Below, one piece after another: positions 53,408 through 63,043 of a DNA stretch of 64,000 nucleotides. A program made the position numbers and the translations under genes. The stretch lies in the NCBI GenBank assembly GCA_017481575.1, contig JAFUPA010000068.1, positions 1 to 64,000 of the forward strand, in the 5' to 3' direction. Source of the stretch: Clostridia bacterium (GTDB lineage Bacteria > Bacillota > Clostridia > Oscillospirales > Acutalibacteraceae). Positions within the stretch are counted from its first letter, which is position 1. Every line of letters starts with the position of its first letter. The notes under the pieces are model-generated. The model was not told the DNA's origin. It searched no databases and saw only the letters and a program-made list of their open reading frames with translations.

Positions 53408-56173
53408 TTGTCTGAAATTAACAGAGACGAACTTCGTGATTTGCTTGAAGGTATAAGAGAAAAACGCCGTCAGGAAGGTCTTAACGAAAACGGTGAGCCT
53501 GCAAAAATCTGGACAAACGAGGATATCGACAGGCTTCTCGGCATTGCGGAGGAAAAAATAAATCAGGCAAAACAGGCAGAGGGCAGTATATATACGGCAG
53601 AGGATTCTTTCACTAAGTATGAGGAAGAGTCTGCCGAGCCGACTTATGCCTCGATTGCAACAGCGGTCGAGACTGTGGACATTGTCGAGGATAACGTCCG
53701 TCCTGCCGACGAGCGCATAAAATCAATTATGAACGACGAGGCTAAACCGAAGAAAAGCTTTGATTTTTCGGCTACTGTCAAGTCGTTTTCGGGCAAAGCT
53801 TCGGGTTTTGCACAGGGACTCTTGTCCAAAGGCAAGGGCTTGATTGAGTCTTTGAAAGCCTCCAATGAAGACAAAGAGGAAAGATTTTTCCTTAAGGACG
53901 AGGAAGATGAATTTGACGAGGACGAGTTTGACCTTGCAGAAGATGCCGCAGAGGAAGACGAAGAGGACGTAAAAATTGCCGACTTCGGCGAGAAAAACGA
54001 CGAGTCTGACGGGGATTTCCTTGCAGAAGAGGAAGCAGGCAAAACAAAGCACGTTCAGATTGAAAAGCCCGGTATGATGTTCAAAAAGGGCACTAATAAC
54101 GATGACCCCGACCTTGAGGGTGCACCGACGATTATTTCCGTTGACGACGTTGTTGACAAGGCGGACGGTGATGAGTTTAAAAATATGCTTCGTGAGGCGG
54201 AGGAAAGCGGACAGATAACAATGCCCGGCTTTGCAGAAAATGATCACGAGGACGAACCAGAAAAAGTCGAGGAAAGCGAAGCCGAAAAGGAGCTTTTTAA
54301 ACGCAGAAAAGCAAAGATTGACAACTTCGTTCTCTTCGGTGACGAGAACGAAAACGACCCCTACGGAACGGACAGCGAAAAAGAGCGTCTCGGCGATTTG
54401 TTCGACACTCACGAGGAGCGTCCCCGTCGTAAGGAAGAGCCGGAGTTTGTCGGTGTTGAATATTCGCAGATAAAGGATGCACGCAGAGTTCGCAGATACC
54501 TTAATTTGCAAAAGAAAAAAGGCTTCCACAGGGTTGTTATTCAGTCCGTACTTCTTGTATTTGCGATTTTGGTAAGCATAATTTCTGCTTCGGAAACAAC
54601 AATAGCAGGCGATAAAATTCTGACGATTTTTTCAAATCTTTTCATTATAATGGCATCGCTTGTAACAAGCAATCAGATGATTGCTAACACGGTTGACCGA
54701 CTTAAAAAGAAGATTTTTGATTTGAATACAGCGGTGTCGTTTGCGGCAATTTTAAGCTTTGCTCAGACACTTCTTATGTTTGTGCTTTATTTCTTCGGCA
54801 AAAATATTGTCAGCGTTTTTGCAGGTGCAGGTGTTTCACTTCTTCTTATGAGTGAGCTTACGGCATACATAACACTTTGCCGTACCTCGGATGCACTTGA
54901 GCTTTGCACGGGTGTAAATAAAGACAAGCTTTACAGCATCGAGGGAATTACGGACGATAAGGACGCAACGGAGCTTGGCAAAAATGTCAAGTCCTCGAGC
55001 CCGAGAATCCGCTATTCGGGCAAGACACGCTTCCCGTCTCATCTTATTGAGCTTTGTACAAGCGAAACCCATGCGGACAAAAATATGCGTTTCATCTTCC
55101 TTATAATTTTGGTGATGAGCGTTATAAACTTCATTGTTGCAGGTGTTGTAAATCGTCACGTGGCTGTCGGTTTTGCGGCATTTACCATAACCTTTGCAAT
55201 GTGCGTTCCTGCTTATGCGGCGTTGCTCATTCAGCTTCCGCTTCGTTGGGTTAACAAGAAATTCAACAAGGTCGGCGGTATGATTTCCTGCCAGGATGCC
55301 GTTAACGAGCTTTGCCGAACAAATGCAATTGTGCTTGACAGCAAGGATTTGTTTGACCAGAATATGTGCGCAATGCACGGCTTTAAGGATTTCAAAAATG
55401 TCCGTGTTGACGATGCAATGCTCTATGCTGCGGCAATGGTTATCCGTTCGGGCGGACCGCTGACGGGTGTTTTTGACCAGATGGTTGTCAACCGCCGTGA
55501 TATTCTGCCGACGGTCAAGTCCTTCAGCTATGAAGAAAAGCTCGGTGTTTCGGGCTGGATTTATAATCAGAAGGTTATTCTCGGCAACAGACGTATGATG
55601 ATAAACCACAACATCGACGTGCCCGAAGCTCTTGACGAGGACAAGTATCTTATCGCAGGTCACGAGGTAATTTACCTTGCGATTGCTCACAAGCTTGCGG
55701 CGATGATGGTTGTTGACTATGCACCGAACAAGAAGCTTGCGCCGTACCTTAAAAAACTGCGTGACAGCGGTGTTACCGTTCTTGTGCGAAACTGCGACCC
55801 GAATGTTACGGACAGGATGATTTCCGAGTGCTACGATATGCGCCTTGATAACATAAAAATCCTCAATTCAGCCTCGGGCAGAGTCTTCAAAAAGTACAAG
55901 TCACGTCCGAAGCTCAATTCAAGAGCCGTGGCAATCCACGACGGCACAACATATACTTTTACAAGAAGCCTTTGTACGGCGGCAATGCTCCGTCACGTTT
56001 TCAAGATTTCCAACACGATGATGCTTGTCGGAATATTGATGAGCTTTGCAGTTGTGCTTATCCTTTCGATTCTCAATGTTGTTGTTGATTTGCCGGAGAT
56101 TTTTGTGATTCTCCTGCAGGTTCTGACGGCGGCGGTGTTCACGGGAGTGGCAAGGCTCAGCTGTTCAAAATAA
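53408..56173 (+). CDS. Degenerate P-type-ATPase-like membrane protein
   Basis: 921 residues from TTG 53408 (AAGGGGTG 6 bases upstream). Residues 1-360 form a long acidic, low-complexity cytoplasmic region. Two helices follow near 380-430, two near 445-500, two near 560-610, and two at the C terminus, as in P-type ATPases. The segment between has the N/P-domain plan: TNAIVLDSKDLF where DKTGT is expected (Asp647 kept, KTGT lost), GVSGWIYNQKVILGNRRMM like the nucleotide-binding GxG...VLGN block, then LAAMMVVDYAPNKKLAPYLKKLRDSGVTVLVRNCDPN where TGDN is expected. The GDGxND hinge is missing. It is therefore probably a catalytically dead, sensor or scaffold derivative. It lies between rlmB and the infC operon. 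Confidence 0.75.
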   Translation: MSEINRDELRDLLEGIREKRRQEGLNENGEPAKIWTNEDIDRLLGIAEEKINQAKQAEGSIYTAEDSFTKYEEESAEPTYASIATAVETVDIVEDNVRPADERIKSIMNDEAKPKKSFDFSATVKSFSGKASGFAQGLLSKGKGLIESLKASNEDKEERFFLKDEEDEFDEDEFDLAEDAAEEDEEDVKIADFGEKNDESDGDFLAEEEAGKTKHVQIEKPGMMFKKGTNNDDPDLEGAPTIISVDDVVDKADGDEFKNMLREAEESGQITMPGFAENDHEDEPEKVEESEAEKELFKRRKAKIDNFVLFGDENENDPYGTDSEKERLGDLFDTHEERPRRKEEPEFVGVEYSQIKDARRVRRYLNLQKKKGFHRVVIQSVLLVFAILVSIISASETTIAGDKILTIFSNLFIIMASLVTSNQMIANTVDRLKKKIFDLNTAVSFAAILSFAQTLLMFVLYFFGKNIVSVFAGAGVSLLLMSELTAYITLCRTSDALELCTGVNKDKLYSIEGITDDKDATELGKNVKSSSPRIRYSGKTRFPSHLIELCTSETHADKNMRFIFLIILVMSVINFIVAGVVNRHVAVGFAAFTITFAMCVPAYAALLIQLPLRWVNKKFNKVGGMISCQDAVNELCRTNAIVLDSKDLFDQNMCAMHGFKDFKNVRVDDAMLYAAAMVIRSGGPLTGVFDQMVVNRRDILPTVKSFSYEEKLGVSGWIYNQKVILGNRRMMINHNIDVPEALDEDKYLIAGHEVIYLAIAHKLAAMMVVDYAPNKKLAPYLKKLRDSGVTVLVRNCDPNVTDRMISECYDMRLDNIKILNSASGRVFKKYKSRPKLNSRAVAIHDGTTYTFTRSLCTAAMLRHVFKISNTMMLVGILMSFAVVLILSILNVVVDLPEIFVILLQVLTAAVFTGVARLSCSK

Positions 56174-56188
56174 AATTTGAAAAAGGTA

Positions 56189-56217
56189 TTGACAAAGTAC
56201 GGATATGGTGTTAGAAT
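56189..56217 (+). promoter_or_regulatory. Promoter of the infC-rpmI-rplT operon
   Basis: Perfect TTGACA at 56189-56194, 17-bp spacer, TAGAAT at 56212-56217. Confidence 0.85.
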
Positions 56218-56221
56218 ATCT

Positions 56222-56355
56222 GCACAACAAAGTGGAATGGTTCGTTCCCACCTTAACGGTCACGTCCGTGCGGTCAATATTCAACGACGTTTTTGTGTCT
56301 TGTATTATGTGATTTTTGCACGGGTGGGGTCTGTTCCATCCGTGCTTTGATTTTT
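56222..56355 (+). promoter_or_regulatory. infC leader with attenuator (L20-leader-like)
   Basis: A 160-base untranslated leader. It contains GTGG...CCAC and other short stems (56231-56250) and ends in an intrinsic terminator, GCACGGGTGG/CCATCCGTGC (56318-56345) with TTTGATTTTTATT. In Bacillus and relatives the infC leader is bound by ribosomal protein L20, which promotes termination; the layout here fits that role, but the L20-binding fold was not proven. Confidence 0.7.
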
Positions 56356-56383
56356 ATTATTAAGCATTTGGAGGTGCTTGAAC

Positions 56384-56905
56384 ATCAGTACTAAAGAAAC
56401 TCAGATCAACGAAGAAATCCGTGATAAGGAAGTCAGAGTAATCGATTCAGACGGTAACCAGCTCGGTGTTATGCCGATTGAAGAGGCTCTGCGTCTTGCA
56501 GAAGAAAAGAATACTGACTTGGTTAAGATTGCGCCTCAGGCAAAACCGCCTGTTTGCAAAATCATGGATTACGGCAAGTATCGCTTTGAACAGGCAAAGC
56601 GTGAAAAAGAAGCCAAGAAAAACCAAAGAGTTATTGAAATCAAGGAAGTTCGTCTGTCACTCAATATTGATACACACGACTTTGAAACAAAGGTTGGTCA
56701 TGCCATCAAGTTTTTGAAGAGCGGCAACAGAGTTAAGGTTTCAATCAGATTCCGCGGCCGTGAAATGGCTCACCCGGAAAACGGTCTGGTCACAATGAGC
56801 AAGTTTGCAGATGCCTGCAGCGAGTTCGGTACGGTCGAAAAACCCGCAAAGCTTGAAGGTCGTTCGATGCTGATGTTTTTAGCAGCCAAATCATCCAAGA
56901 ATTAA
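56384..56905 (+). CDS. infC: Translation initiation factor IF-3
   Basis: Binds the 30S subunit and checks the start codon. Both IF3 domains are present: N-terminal [29 protein letters not shown] and C-terminal [20 protein letters not shown] through [17 protein letters not shown]. The start is best placed at ATC 56384: GGAGGTG (56370-56376) lies 7 bases upstream, and the only nearby standard codon, TTG 56378, is 1 base from it. Non-AUG starts (AUU, AUC, AUA) are the rule for infC and make it self-regulating. First gene of infC-rpmI-rplT. Confidence 0.95.
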   Translation: MSTKETQINEEIRDKEVRVIDSDGNQLGVMPIEEALRLAEEKNTDLVKIAPQAKPPVCKIMDYGKYRFEQAKREKEAKKNQRVIEIKEVRLSLNIDTHDFETKVGHAIKFLKSGNRVKVSIRFRGREMAHPENGLVTMSKFADACSEFGTVEKPAKLEGRSMLMFLAAKSSKN

Positions 56906-56921
56906 CAAGGAGGAAAAAACC

Positions 56922-57119
56922 ATGCCTAAAATTAAAACTCACAGCGGTGCAAAAAAGCGCTTTAAGCTCTCTAAGAACGGTAAGCCCATCCGCGGTCACG
57001 CTAACAAGTCTCACATCCTTAACAAGAAGACAACAAAGCGTAAGAGAGGTCTCCGTCAGACAGTTGTTGCTGACACAACAAACGTTAAGCAGATTAAGCG
57101 TTTGATTCCTTACAAATAA
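56922..57119 (+). CDS. rpmI: 50S ribosomal protein L35
   Basis: 65 residues, highly basic: [43 protein letters not shown]. Full family length. AAGGAGG lies 8 bases before the ATG, 16 bases after infC. Confidence 0.97.
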   Translation: MPKIKTHSGAKKRFKLSKNGKPIRGHANKSHILNKKTTKRKRGLRQTVVADTTNVKQIKRLIPYK

Positions 57120-57177
57120 GAACACGCTGTCTACGGCAGCAACCACTACTAAATTTTAAAATTGGAGGTAACTTACC

Positions 57178-57534
57178 ATGGCTCGTATTAAAGGCGCTAC
57201 CATGACTCGTAAGAGAAGAAATAAAGTATTAAAAATGGCTAAGGGCTACTATGGCTCAAAGTCAAGTCTTTTCAAAACTGCTAAGCAGGCAGTTATGAAA
57301 TCAGGTCAGTATGCATACGTTGGACGTAAGCAGAAGAAGCGTGATTTCCGTCGTCTCTGGATCACAAGAATTTCAGCAGCTTGCAAGATGAACGGTATGA
57401 ACTACTCAACATTCATGAACGGTCTCAACAAGGCCGGCATCACACTTAACCGTAAGATGCTTTCAGAGATTGCAATCGCTGACCCCGCTGCATTCACAGC
57501 ACTCACAGAGAAGGCTAAGGCAGCTCTTAAATAA
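57178..57534 (+). CDS. rplT: 50S ribosomal protein L20
   Basis: 118 residues, basic: [41 protein letters not shown]. It nucleates 50S assembly on 23S rRNA and in Firmicutes represses its own operon through the infC leader. GGAGGT lies upstream of ATG 57178. Confidence 0.97.
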   Translation: MARIKGATMTRKRRNKVLKMAKGYYGSKSSLFKTAKQAVMKSGQYAYVGRKQKKRDFRRLWITRISAACKMNGMNYSTFMNGLNKAGITLNRKMLSEIAIADPAAFTALTEKAKAALK

Positions 57535-57544
57535 TAAGCTTATA

Positions 57545-57582
57545 TCACGCCCCTATACAGGTGGGGGCGTGAATTTGTCTTT
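57545..57582 (+). terminator. Terminator of the infC-rpmI-rplT operon
   Basis: TCACGCCCC/GGGGCGTGA hairpin followed by ATTTGTCTTTTTAT. Confidence 0.85.
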
Positions 57583-57629
57583 TTATAAGTAACACTTATA
57601 AGGTATTTTTTTGCAAAGGAGTGCTTGTT

Positions 57630-58418
57630 GTGGAACGCCTGACAGCAAAACAAAATGAAAAAATCAAAGCCGCTGTCAGTATCCGTGACAGCGCAAAGGC
57701 ACGCCGTGAAACAGGTCTTTTCTTCCTCGAGGGGGCAAGACTTTGTGCGGATGCGGCGGAGAATGAAATTGAAATTTACAGAGCCTTTTTCACAGGAAAA
57801 GCGCTCGAAAAATACAGCGATTATTCCAAAAAAATCCTTGCTTCGGCGCAGGAATGTTACGAGATTTCGGAAGAGATTTCGTCAAGACTTTCGGACACTC
57901 AAAGCCCTCAGGGCATATTCTGTCTTTGTAAAGCACAGGAAAAAAACGCACTCGGTGCCGATATCCGACCGGACGGCAAGTACATATTTCTTGAAAACGT
58001 GCAGGACCCGTCAAATCTCGGTGCGGTCAGCCGTACAGCAGAGGCACTCGGCGTTGACGGTATGATTGTCTGCGGCGGTTGTGATATTTACAATCCCAAG
58101 GCTTTGCGTGCCTCAATGGGCTCTGCGTTAAGACTGCCTATTTTTACCTGCGACAATGCGCCCGAGACTTTAAAGGAGCTTGGCAAAAAGGGTATGCTCA
58201 CCCTTGCTTCAACACCCGACAGCTCGGCAGTAAAGGTAACAGATGTCGATATGGTCGGCGGTGTCGTATGCGTTGTCGGTAACGAGGGCAACGGTGTCAC
58301 ACGTGACACAATGTCTGCCTGCAAAGTGAAGGTTACAATACCGATGGACGGCAGAGCAGAGTCGCTCAATGCGTCAACAGCGGCGGCAATTCTTATCTGG
58401 GAGATGGTGAGAAAATGA
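57630..58418 (+). CDS. TrmH/SpoU-family RNA 2'-O-methyltransferase (YsgA-like)
   Basis: 262 residues from GTG 57630, with AAAGGAG 8 bases upstream. SPOUT signatures: LENVQDPSNLGAVSRTAEALG, VVGNEGNGVTRDTM, IPMDGRAESLNASTAAAILIWEM, and an N-terminal substrate-binding domain with TGLFFLEGARLCADA. It is the usual gene after rplT in many Clostridia and Bacilli (ysgA position). The target RNA site is unknown. It overlaps dprA by 4 bases. Confidence 0.9.
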   Translation: MERLTAKQNEKIKAAVSIRDSAKARRETGLFFLEGARLCADAAENEIEIYRAFFTGKALEKYSDYSKKILASAQECYEISEEISSRLSDTQSPQGIFCLCKAQEKNALGADIRPDGKYIFLENVQDPSNLGAVSRTAEALGVDGMIVCGGCDIYNPKALRASMGSALRLPIFTCDNAPETLKELGKKGMLTLASTPDSSAVKVTDVDMVGGVVCVVGNEGNGVTRDTMSACKVKVTIPMDGRAESLNASTAAAILIWEMVRK

Positions 58419-59611
58419 GCGACAAGGTTTACTGGATATGGCTTCAGCAGGTGCTCGGAATAAGTGCGAGCATAAAGTCCGACGAAATCACGGCTTATTT
58501 CGGCAATGCCCGTGCCGTGTATTTTGCAGGTGAACGTGAGTGGCGGTTGTCGGGAGTTTTTACACCCCGTCAGCTTACAAAGCTCGAAAATCAGGATTTA
58601 ACAAAAGCAAAGAATATACTTGCATCTTGCGTTAAAAATAATTGGCAAACGGTTACACCCGACGACGAAAATTACCCGTCTATGCTTTTCAAACTGCCTA
58701 ACTTTCCGTTAGTTCTCTATGTCAAGGGAAACTTGGACTGTTTGAAAAACAAGATAACCGTTGCAATGGTCGGCACAAGAGAGCCGTCAAGGAACAGCGC
58801 AAGCATCGCACGTGCTATGGCGGCATCCGTAACCCGTTCGGGCGGTGTGGTCATAAGCGGCGGTGCGTTGGGAATTGATGCCGCATCTCATTGGGGCGCA
58901 CTTGATGCAAAGGGCAAAACCGTTGCTGTGCTCGGTTGCGGACTTAATTGCAACTATCCCGTTGCAAACGAGGCACTTCGCCGTGAAATTTCTCAAAACG
59001 GTGCAGTAATTACGGAATATCCGCCCGAAACAAAGGCTCTGCCTGCAAATTTCCCGATAAGAAACCGAATTATCTCGGGTCTTTCTTACGGCACGCTTGT
59101 AATTGAAGCAGGTGAAAGGAGCGGCTCGCTAATTACAGCGAATTACGCTCTTGACCAGGGCAGGGATATTTTTGCTGTTCCGGGAGACATAATTTCAAGC
59201 GGATTTACGGGAACCAACAGACTTATTCACGACGGCGCAAAGCCCGTATTTAATGCAATGGATGTTCTTGAGGAGTACGCAATGCGTTACCCCGAGTTAA
59301 TCGATATTGAAAAAATCGAAACCACACTAACTTTGAAAACTTACAGCGATCCGCCGTCTACCGCAAAGGTGGACGACAATCCGCCCAGAAAAGAGAAAGG
59401 CGAGGTCAAGTTTATTAAACAGTCGGAGCCTCCTCTTCTGAGTGAAAACGCAAGGAAGATTTACCGTGCTTTTTACAAGGTGGAAATGCAGGCGGATGAG
59501 CTGATTTTAAAAACAGGTCTTGGCGCAAGCGAATTCACAAGTGCCATGACTGAGCTTGAACTCTTCGACCTCGTTGAGCTTCAGGCAGGCAAAAATTACA
59601 AACTGAAATAG
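58415..59611 (+). CDS. dprA: DNA-processing protein DprA
   Basis: A RecA-loading, single-strand-DNA-binding protein of natural transformation, 398 residues. The Rossmann fold core has VAMVGTREPSRNSASIARAMA, SGGALGIDAASHWGALDAKGKTVAVLGCGL, IRNRIISGLSYGTLVIEAGERSGSLITANYAL and AVPGDI. An N-terminal helical domain and a C-terminal winged helix (ENARKIYRAFYKVEMQADELI) flank it. dprA often sits next to topA, as here, even in species not known to be competent, so presence alone does not prove competence. Confidence 0.95.
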   Translation: MSDKVYWIWLQQVLGISASIKSDEITAYFGNARAVYFAGEREWRLSGVFTPRQLTKLENQDLTKAKNILASCVKNNWQTVTPDDENYPSMLFKLPNFPLVLYVKGNLDCLKNKITVAMVGTREPSRNSASIARAMAASVTRSGGVVISGGALGIDAASHWGALDAKGKTVAVLGCGLNCNYPVANEALRREISQNGAVITEYPPETKALPANFPIRNRIISGLSYGTLVIEAGERSGSLITANYALDQGRDIFAVPGDIISSGFTGTNRLIHDGAKPVFNAMDVLEEYAMRYPELIDIEKIETTLTLKTYSDPPSTAKVDDNPPRKEKGEVKFIKQSEPPLLSENARKIYRAFYKVEMQADELILKTGLGASEFTSAMTELELFDLVELQAGKNYKLK

Positions 59612-59625
59612 GATGATTGAACAAT

Positions 59626-61740
59626 ATGTCAAAGCTTATAATCGTGGAGTCACCCACAAAGGTTAAGACAATCAAAAAATATCTCGGCAAAGGCTATGAT
59701 GTAACCGCATCAATGGGTCACGTCCGTGACCTCCCTGCGGCAAAGCTCAGCGTTGATATCAAAAAGGACTTTATGCCTAAATATGCCGTAATCAAGGGCA
59801 AGGAAAAGCTCGTCAAGGAGCTTAAAAGCAAGGTTGCGGAGAGCGACGAAGTCTTCCTCGCAACCGACCCCGACCGTGAGGGAGAGGCAATTTCGTGGCA
59901 CCTTGCAACACTTCTTGAGCTTGATATGAGCAAGGCAAACAGAATAACCTTTAACGAGATTACAAAAACGGGTGTTGAAAACGGAATGAAATCACCCCGT
60001 TCAATAGATATGGACCTTGTAAACGCACAGCAGGCAAGACGAATTCTTGACCGCCTTGTCGGTTACAAGTTAAGTCCCTTCATTTCACAGAAAATCCGCC
60101 GTGGTCTTTCCGCAGGTCGTGTTCAGTCTGTTGCGGTTAAGCTTATCGTGGACAGAGAGAACGAAATCCGTGCATTTGTGCCCGAGGAATATTGGTCACT
60201 TGATGCAAAGCTTATTGCACCGTGCCGCAAGAGCTTTTCAGCCGCATTTTACGGCGACGAAACAGGCAAGGTGAAGATTACAAGCAAGGAGCAGGCAGAC
60301 GCTTACCTCGCACGTCTTGACGGTGCTAAATACAGCGTAACTTCGCTCAAAAAGGGTACAAGAAAGAAAAATCCCGCACCGCCGTTTATCACATCAACTC
60401 TCCAGCAGGAGGCTTCACGCCGAATGGGCTTTCAGGCACAGCGTACAATGCGCACGGCACAGGAGCTTTACGAAGGAGTTGATATCGCAGGCATCGGCAC
60501 AACGGGTCTTATCACTTATATGAGAACCGACTCCTTGAGAATTTCTGAGGAGGCAAGAGCTGCCGCAAATCAGTTTATCGGTGAAACATACGGCAGTAAG
60601 TATCTTCCCGAAAAGCCGAGATATTATAAATCACGAAACAACGCTCAGGACGGTCACGAGGCAATCCGCCCGACCAACCCGATGCTCACTCCTGACAAGG
60701 TAAGAGGAAGTCTCACTTCTGACCAGTATAAGCTCTATACACTTATCTGGAAGCGTTTTCTCGCAAGTCTTATGGCAAGCTGTGTGCAGAATACTGTCAA
60801 AGCAGAAATTCAGGCTGTTACAGAGGGCAAGGACGGCTACTGCGCATTCACAGCCGCAGGCTACAGCGTAAAGTTTGACGGTTATACCGTTCTTTACGAA
60901 GAGGGTACGGACGACGAGGCAGAGGATAACTCAAAGCTTCCTGAATTGAGCGAGGGAGACAAGTTAAAGCTCAAGGAGCTTGCAGGCAATCAGCACTTCA
61001 CACAGCCTCCTGCAAGATACACCGAGGCTTCACTTATCAAGGCTCTTGAAGAAAACGGCATCGGCAGACCGAGCACCTATGCAACGATTATCACAACAAT
61101 CGTCAAGCGTGAATACGTCAAGCGTCAGCAGAAGCTTCTTCACCCCACAGAGCTTGGTGAGGCAATCACAAGCCTGCTTAACGATAAATTCCCCAAAATT
61201 GTAAATACAAAATTTACTGCGGGTATGGAAACAAAGCTCGACGAGGTTGGCGAGGGCAACACAGATTACATCGCAATGCTTCACGAGTTCTACGATGATT
61301 TTGACAAGACCTTGCAGAAAGCAAAGGACGATATGAAGGACGTCAAAATTCAGCTCGAAGAGGACCAGACAGATATCCCGTGCGACAAGTGCGGCAGAAT
61401 GATGGTTATAAAAACGGGCAGATACGGCAAGTTCCTTGCTTGCCCCGGCTACCCCGAGTGTAAAAACGCAAAGCCGCTTGTTATGCAGACGAATGCAAAA
61501 TGTCCGAAGTGCGGCGGCGATGTTATCGAGAAAAAGTCGAAGAGGGGCTACACCTTCTACGGTTGCGGAAGCTGGCCGAACTGTGATTTTATGACATGGG
61601 ATAAGCCCACAGACGACAAGTGTCCGCAGTGCGGCAAGTCACTCTTCAAGCGTAAGGGCGGTCTTACAGTCTGCCTTGACGAAAACTGCGGTTATGAAAA
61701 GAAGACAGAAAGAAAATCAAGAAAAAAAGCAGAGGAATAA
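59626..61740 (+). CDS. topA: DNA topoisomerase I
   Basis: A type IA enzyme that relaxes negative supercoils, 704 residues. The TOPRIM domain begins LIIVESPTKVKTIKKYLG and has LATDPDREGEAISWHL; the active-site Tyr is in GLITYMRTDSLRIS. Three C-terminal zinc ribbons are complete: CDKCG...CPGYPEC, CPKCG...CGSWPNC and CPQCG...CLDENC. ATG 59626 is chosen over a TTG three codons earlier; Shine-Dalgarno support is weak for both. In the operon dprA-topA-trmFO. Confidence 0.96.
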   Translation: MSKLIIVESPTKVKTIKKYLGKGYDVTASMGHVRDLPAAKLSVDIKKDFMPKYAVIKGKEKLVKELKSKVAESDEVFLATDPDREGEAISWHLATLLELDMSKANRITFNEITKTGVENGMKSPRSIDMDLVNAQQARRILDRLVGYKLSPFISQKIRRGLSAGRVQSVAVKLIVDRENEIRAFVPEEYWSLDAKLIAPCRKSFSAAFYGDETGKVKITSKEQADAYLARLDGAKYSVTSLKKGTRKKNPAPPFITSTLQQEASRRMGFQAQRTMRTAQELYEGVDIAGIGTTGLITYMRTDSLRISEEARAAANQFIGETYGSKYLPEKPRYYKSRNNAQDGHEAIRPTNPMLTPDKVRGSLTSDQYKLYTLIWKRFLASLMASCVQNTVKAEIQAVTEGKDGYCAFTAAGYSVKFDGYTVLYEEGTDDEAEDNSKLPELSEGDKLKLKELAGNQHFTQPPARYTEASLIKALEENGIGRPSTYATIITTIVKREYVKRQQKLLHPTELGEAITSLLNDKFPKIVNTKFTAGMETKLDEVGEGNTDYIAMLHEFYDDFDKTLQKAKDDMKDVKIQLEEDQTDIPCDKCGRMMVIKTGRYGKFLACPGYPECKNAKPLVMQTNAKCPKCGGDVIEKKSKRGYTFYGCGSWPNCDFMTWDKPTDDKCPQCGKSLFKRKGGLTVCLDENCGYEKKTERKSRKKAEE

Positions 61741-61742
61741 TA

Positions 61743-63041
61743 ATGAACGACGTTCTTGTAATAGGCGGCGGTCTGGCAGGCGTTGAAGCCGCCTGGGCGC
61801 TGGCAAACAACGGAATATCGGTTACAATAGCGGAGATGAAGCCCGTTAAGCGTTCACCTGCACACAAGAGTGATATGCTTGCAGAGCTTGTATGCTCAAA
61901 CTCACTCAAGGCACAGCGCATCGGCTCTGCGGCAGGACTTCTTAAGGCAGAGATGGAGCTTCTCGGTTCTGTCTGTGTCGAATGTGCCAAAAAGTGCAGT
62001 GTTCCTGCTGGAGGTGCATTGGCTGTTGACAGAGATAAATTCTCTGCAATGGTTACGGAGAAAATCAAGTCGCATCCGCTTATAAAAATTGAGTGCCGAG
62101 AGGTTACAAAAATCCCCGACGGCAACGTTATTGTTGCGGCAGGTCCTCTTGCTTCGGATGCACTTGCCGAGGATATCAAAGCCCTTTGCGGCGGCTCTTT
62201 GAGCTTTTTTGATGCGGCGGCACCGATTGTTACTGACGAAAGCATCGACAAAACCTGTGCTTTTACACAGTCACGTTACGACCGTGGCGGTGAGGACGAC
62301 TACCTCAACTGCCCGATGAATAAAGAGGAGTACGAGCTGTTTTATAACGAGCTTATCAATGCCGAGTCGGCAGAGCTTCATTCATTTGACAAGCGAAAGG
62401 GTGTCTATGAGGGTTGTATGCCGATTGAGGTTATGGCTTCCCGAGGAGCAGACACAATGCGCTTCGGACCCCTTAAACCCGTCGGCTTGCGTGACCCGAG
62501 AACGGGACACAGACCGTGGGCAGTTCTCCAGTTAAGACGTGAGGATGCAAGCGGCACAATGTACAATCTTGTAGGCTTCCAGACAAACCTTAAGTTCAGC
62601 GAGCAGAAGCGGGTTTTCTCCCTCATCCCTGCACTTAAGAATGCAGAGTTCATCCGTTACGGTGTTATGCACCGCAACACCTTTATCGACTCGCCCCGTC
62701 ATCTCAACAGCGATTTCTCGTTCCGTGGCAGGGACGGACTTTACTTTGCAGGTCAGATTACGGGTGTTGAGGGTTATATGGAGTCTGCGGCGGCAGGTAT
62801 CCTTGCAGGACTCAATATGGCACGACGTCTCAAAGGTGAAGAACCGATTAAATTGCCCGACATAACAATGCTCGGCGCACTTTCAAATTATATCAGCAAC
62901 GAAACAGTTACGAATTTCCAGCCGATGGGTGCTAATTTCGGAATTCTGCCACCGCTCGGCGAGATTATAAAAGATAAAAAACTTCGTTATGAAGCCCTTG
63001 CACAAAGGAGCCTCGACTATTTTCAGAGAAAGGATTGGTGA
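61743..63041 (+). CDS. trmFO: Folate-dependent tRNA (uracil-54-C5)-methyltransferase
   Basis: Makes ribothymidine at tRNA position 54 using methylene-THF and FADH2. 432 residues: FAD-binding GGGLAGVEAAWALA at 8-21, HKSDMLAELVCSNSLKAQRI, the conserved NCPMNKEEYELFYNELI block, GCMPIEVMASRGADTMRFGPLKPVGL and the C-terminal GVEGYMESAAAGILAG. It starts 2 bases after topA and its TGA is 2 bases before the ATG of rnc. The topA-trmFO order is typical of Firmicutes. Confidence 0.96.
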   Translation: MNDVLVIGGGLAGVEAAWALANNGISVTIAEMKPVKRSPAHKSDMLAELVCSNSLKAQRIGSAAGLLKAEMELLGSVCVECAKKCSVPAGGALAVDRDKFSAMVTEKIKSHPLIKIECREVTKIPDGNVIVAAGPLASDALAEDIKALCGGSLSFFDAAAPIVTDESIDKTCAFTQSRYDRGGEDDYLNCPMNKEEYELFYNELINAESAELHSFDKRKGVYEGCMPIEVMASRGADTMRFGPLKPVGLRDPRTGHRPWAVLQLRREDASGTMYNLVGFQTNLKFSEQKRVFSLIPALKNAEFIRYGVMHRNTFIDSPRHLNSDFSFRGRDGLYFAGQITGVEGYMESAAAGILAGLNMARRLKGEEPIKLPDITMLGALSNYISNETVTNFQPMGANFGILPPLGEIIKDKKLRYEALAQRSLDYFQRKDW

Positions 63042-63043
63042 GA

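Noticed and set aside
54836..55690. A 284-codon open frame antisense to the P-type-ATPase-like gene
   Set aside because: No ribosome-binding site, Cys/Asn/His-rich composition typical of an antisense shadow, and it lies wholly inside a better gene.
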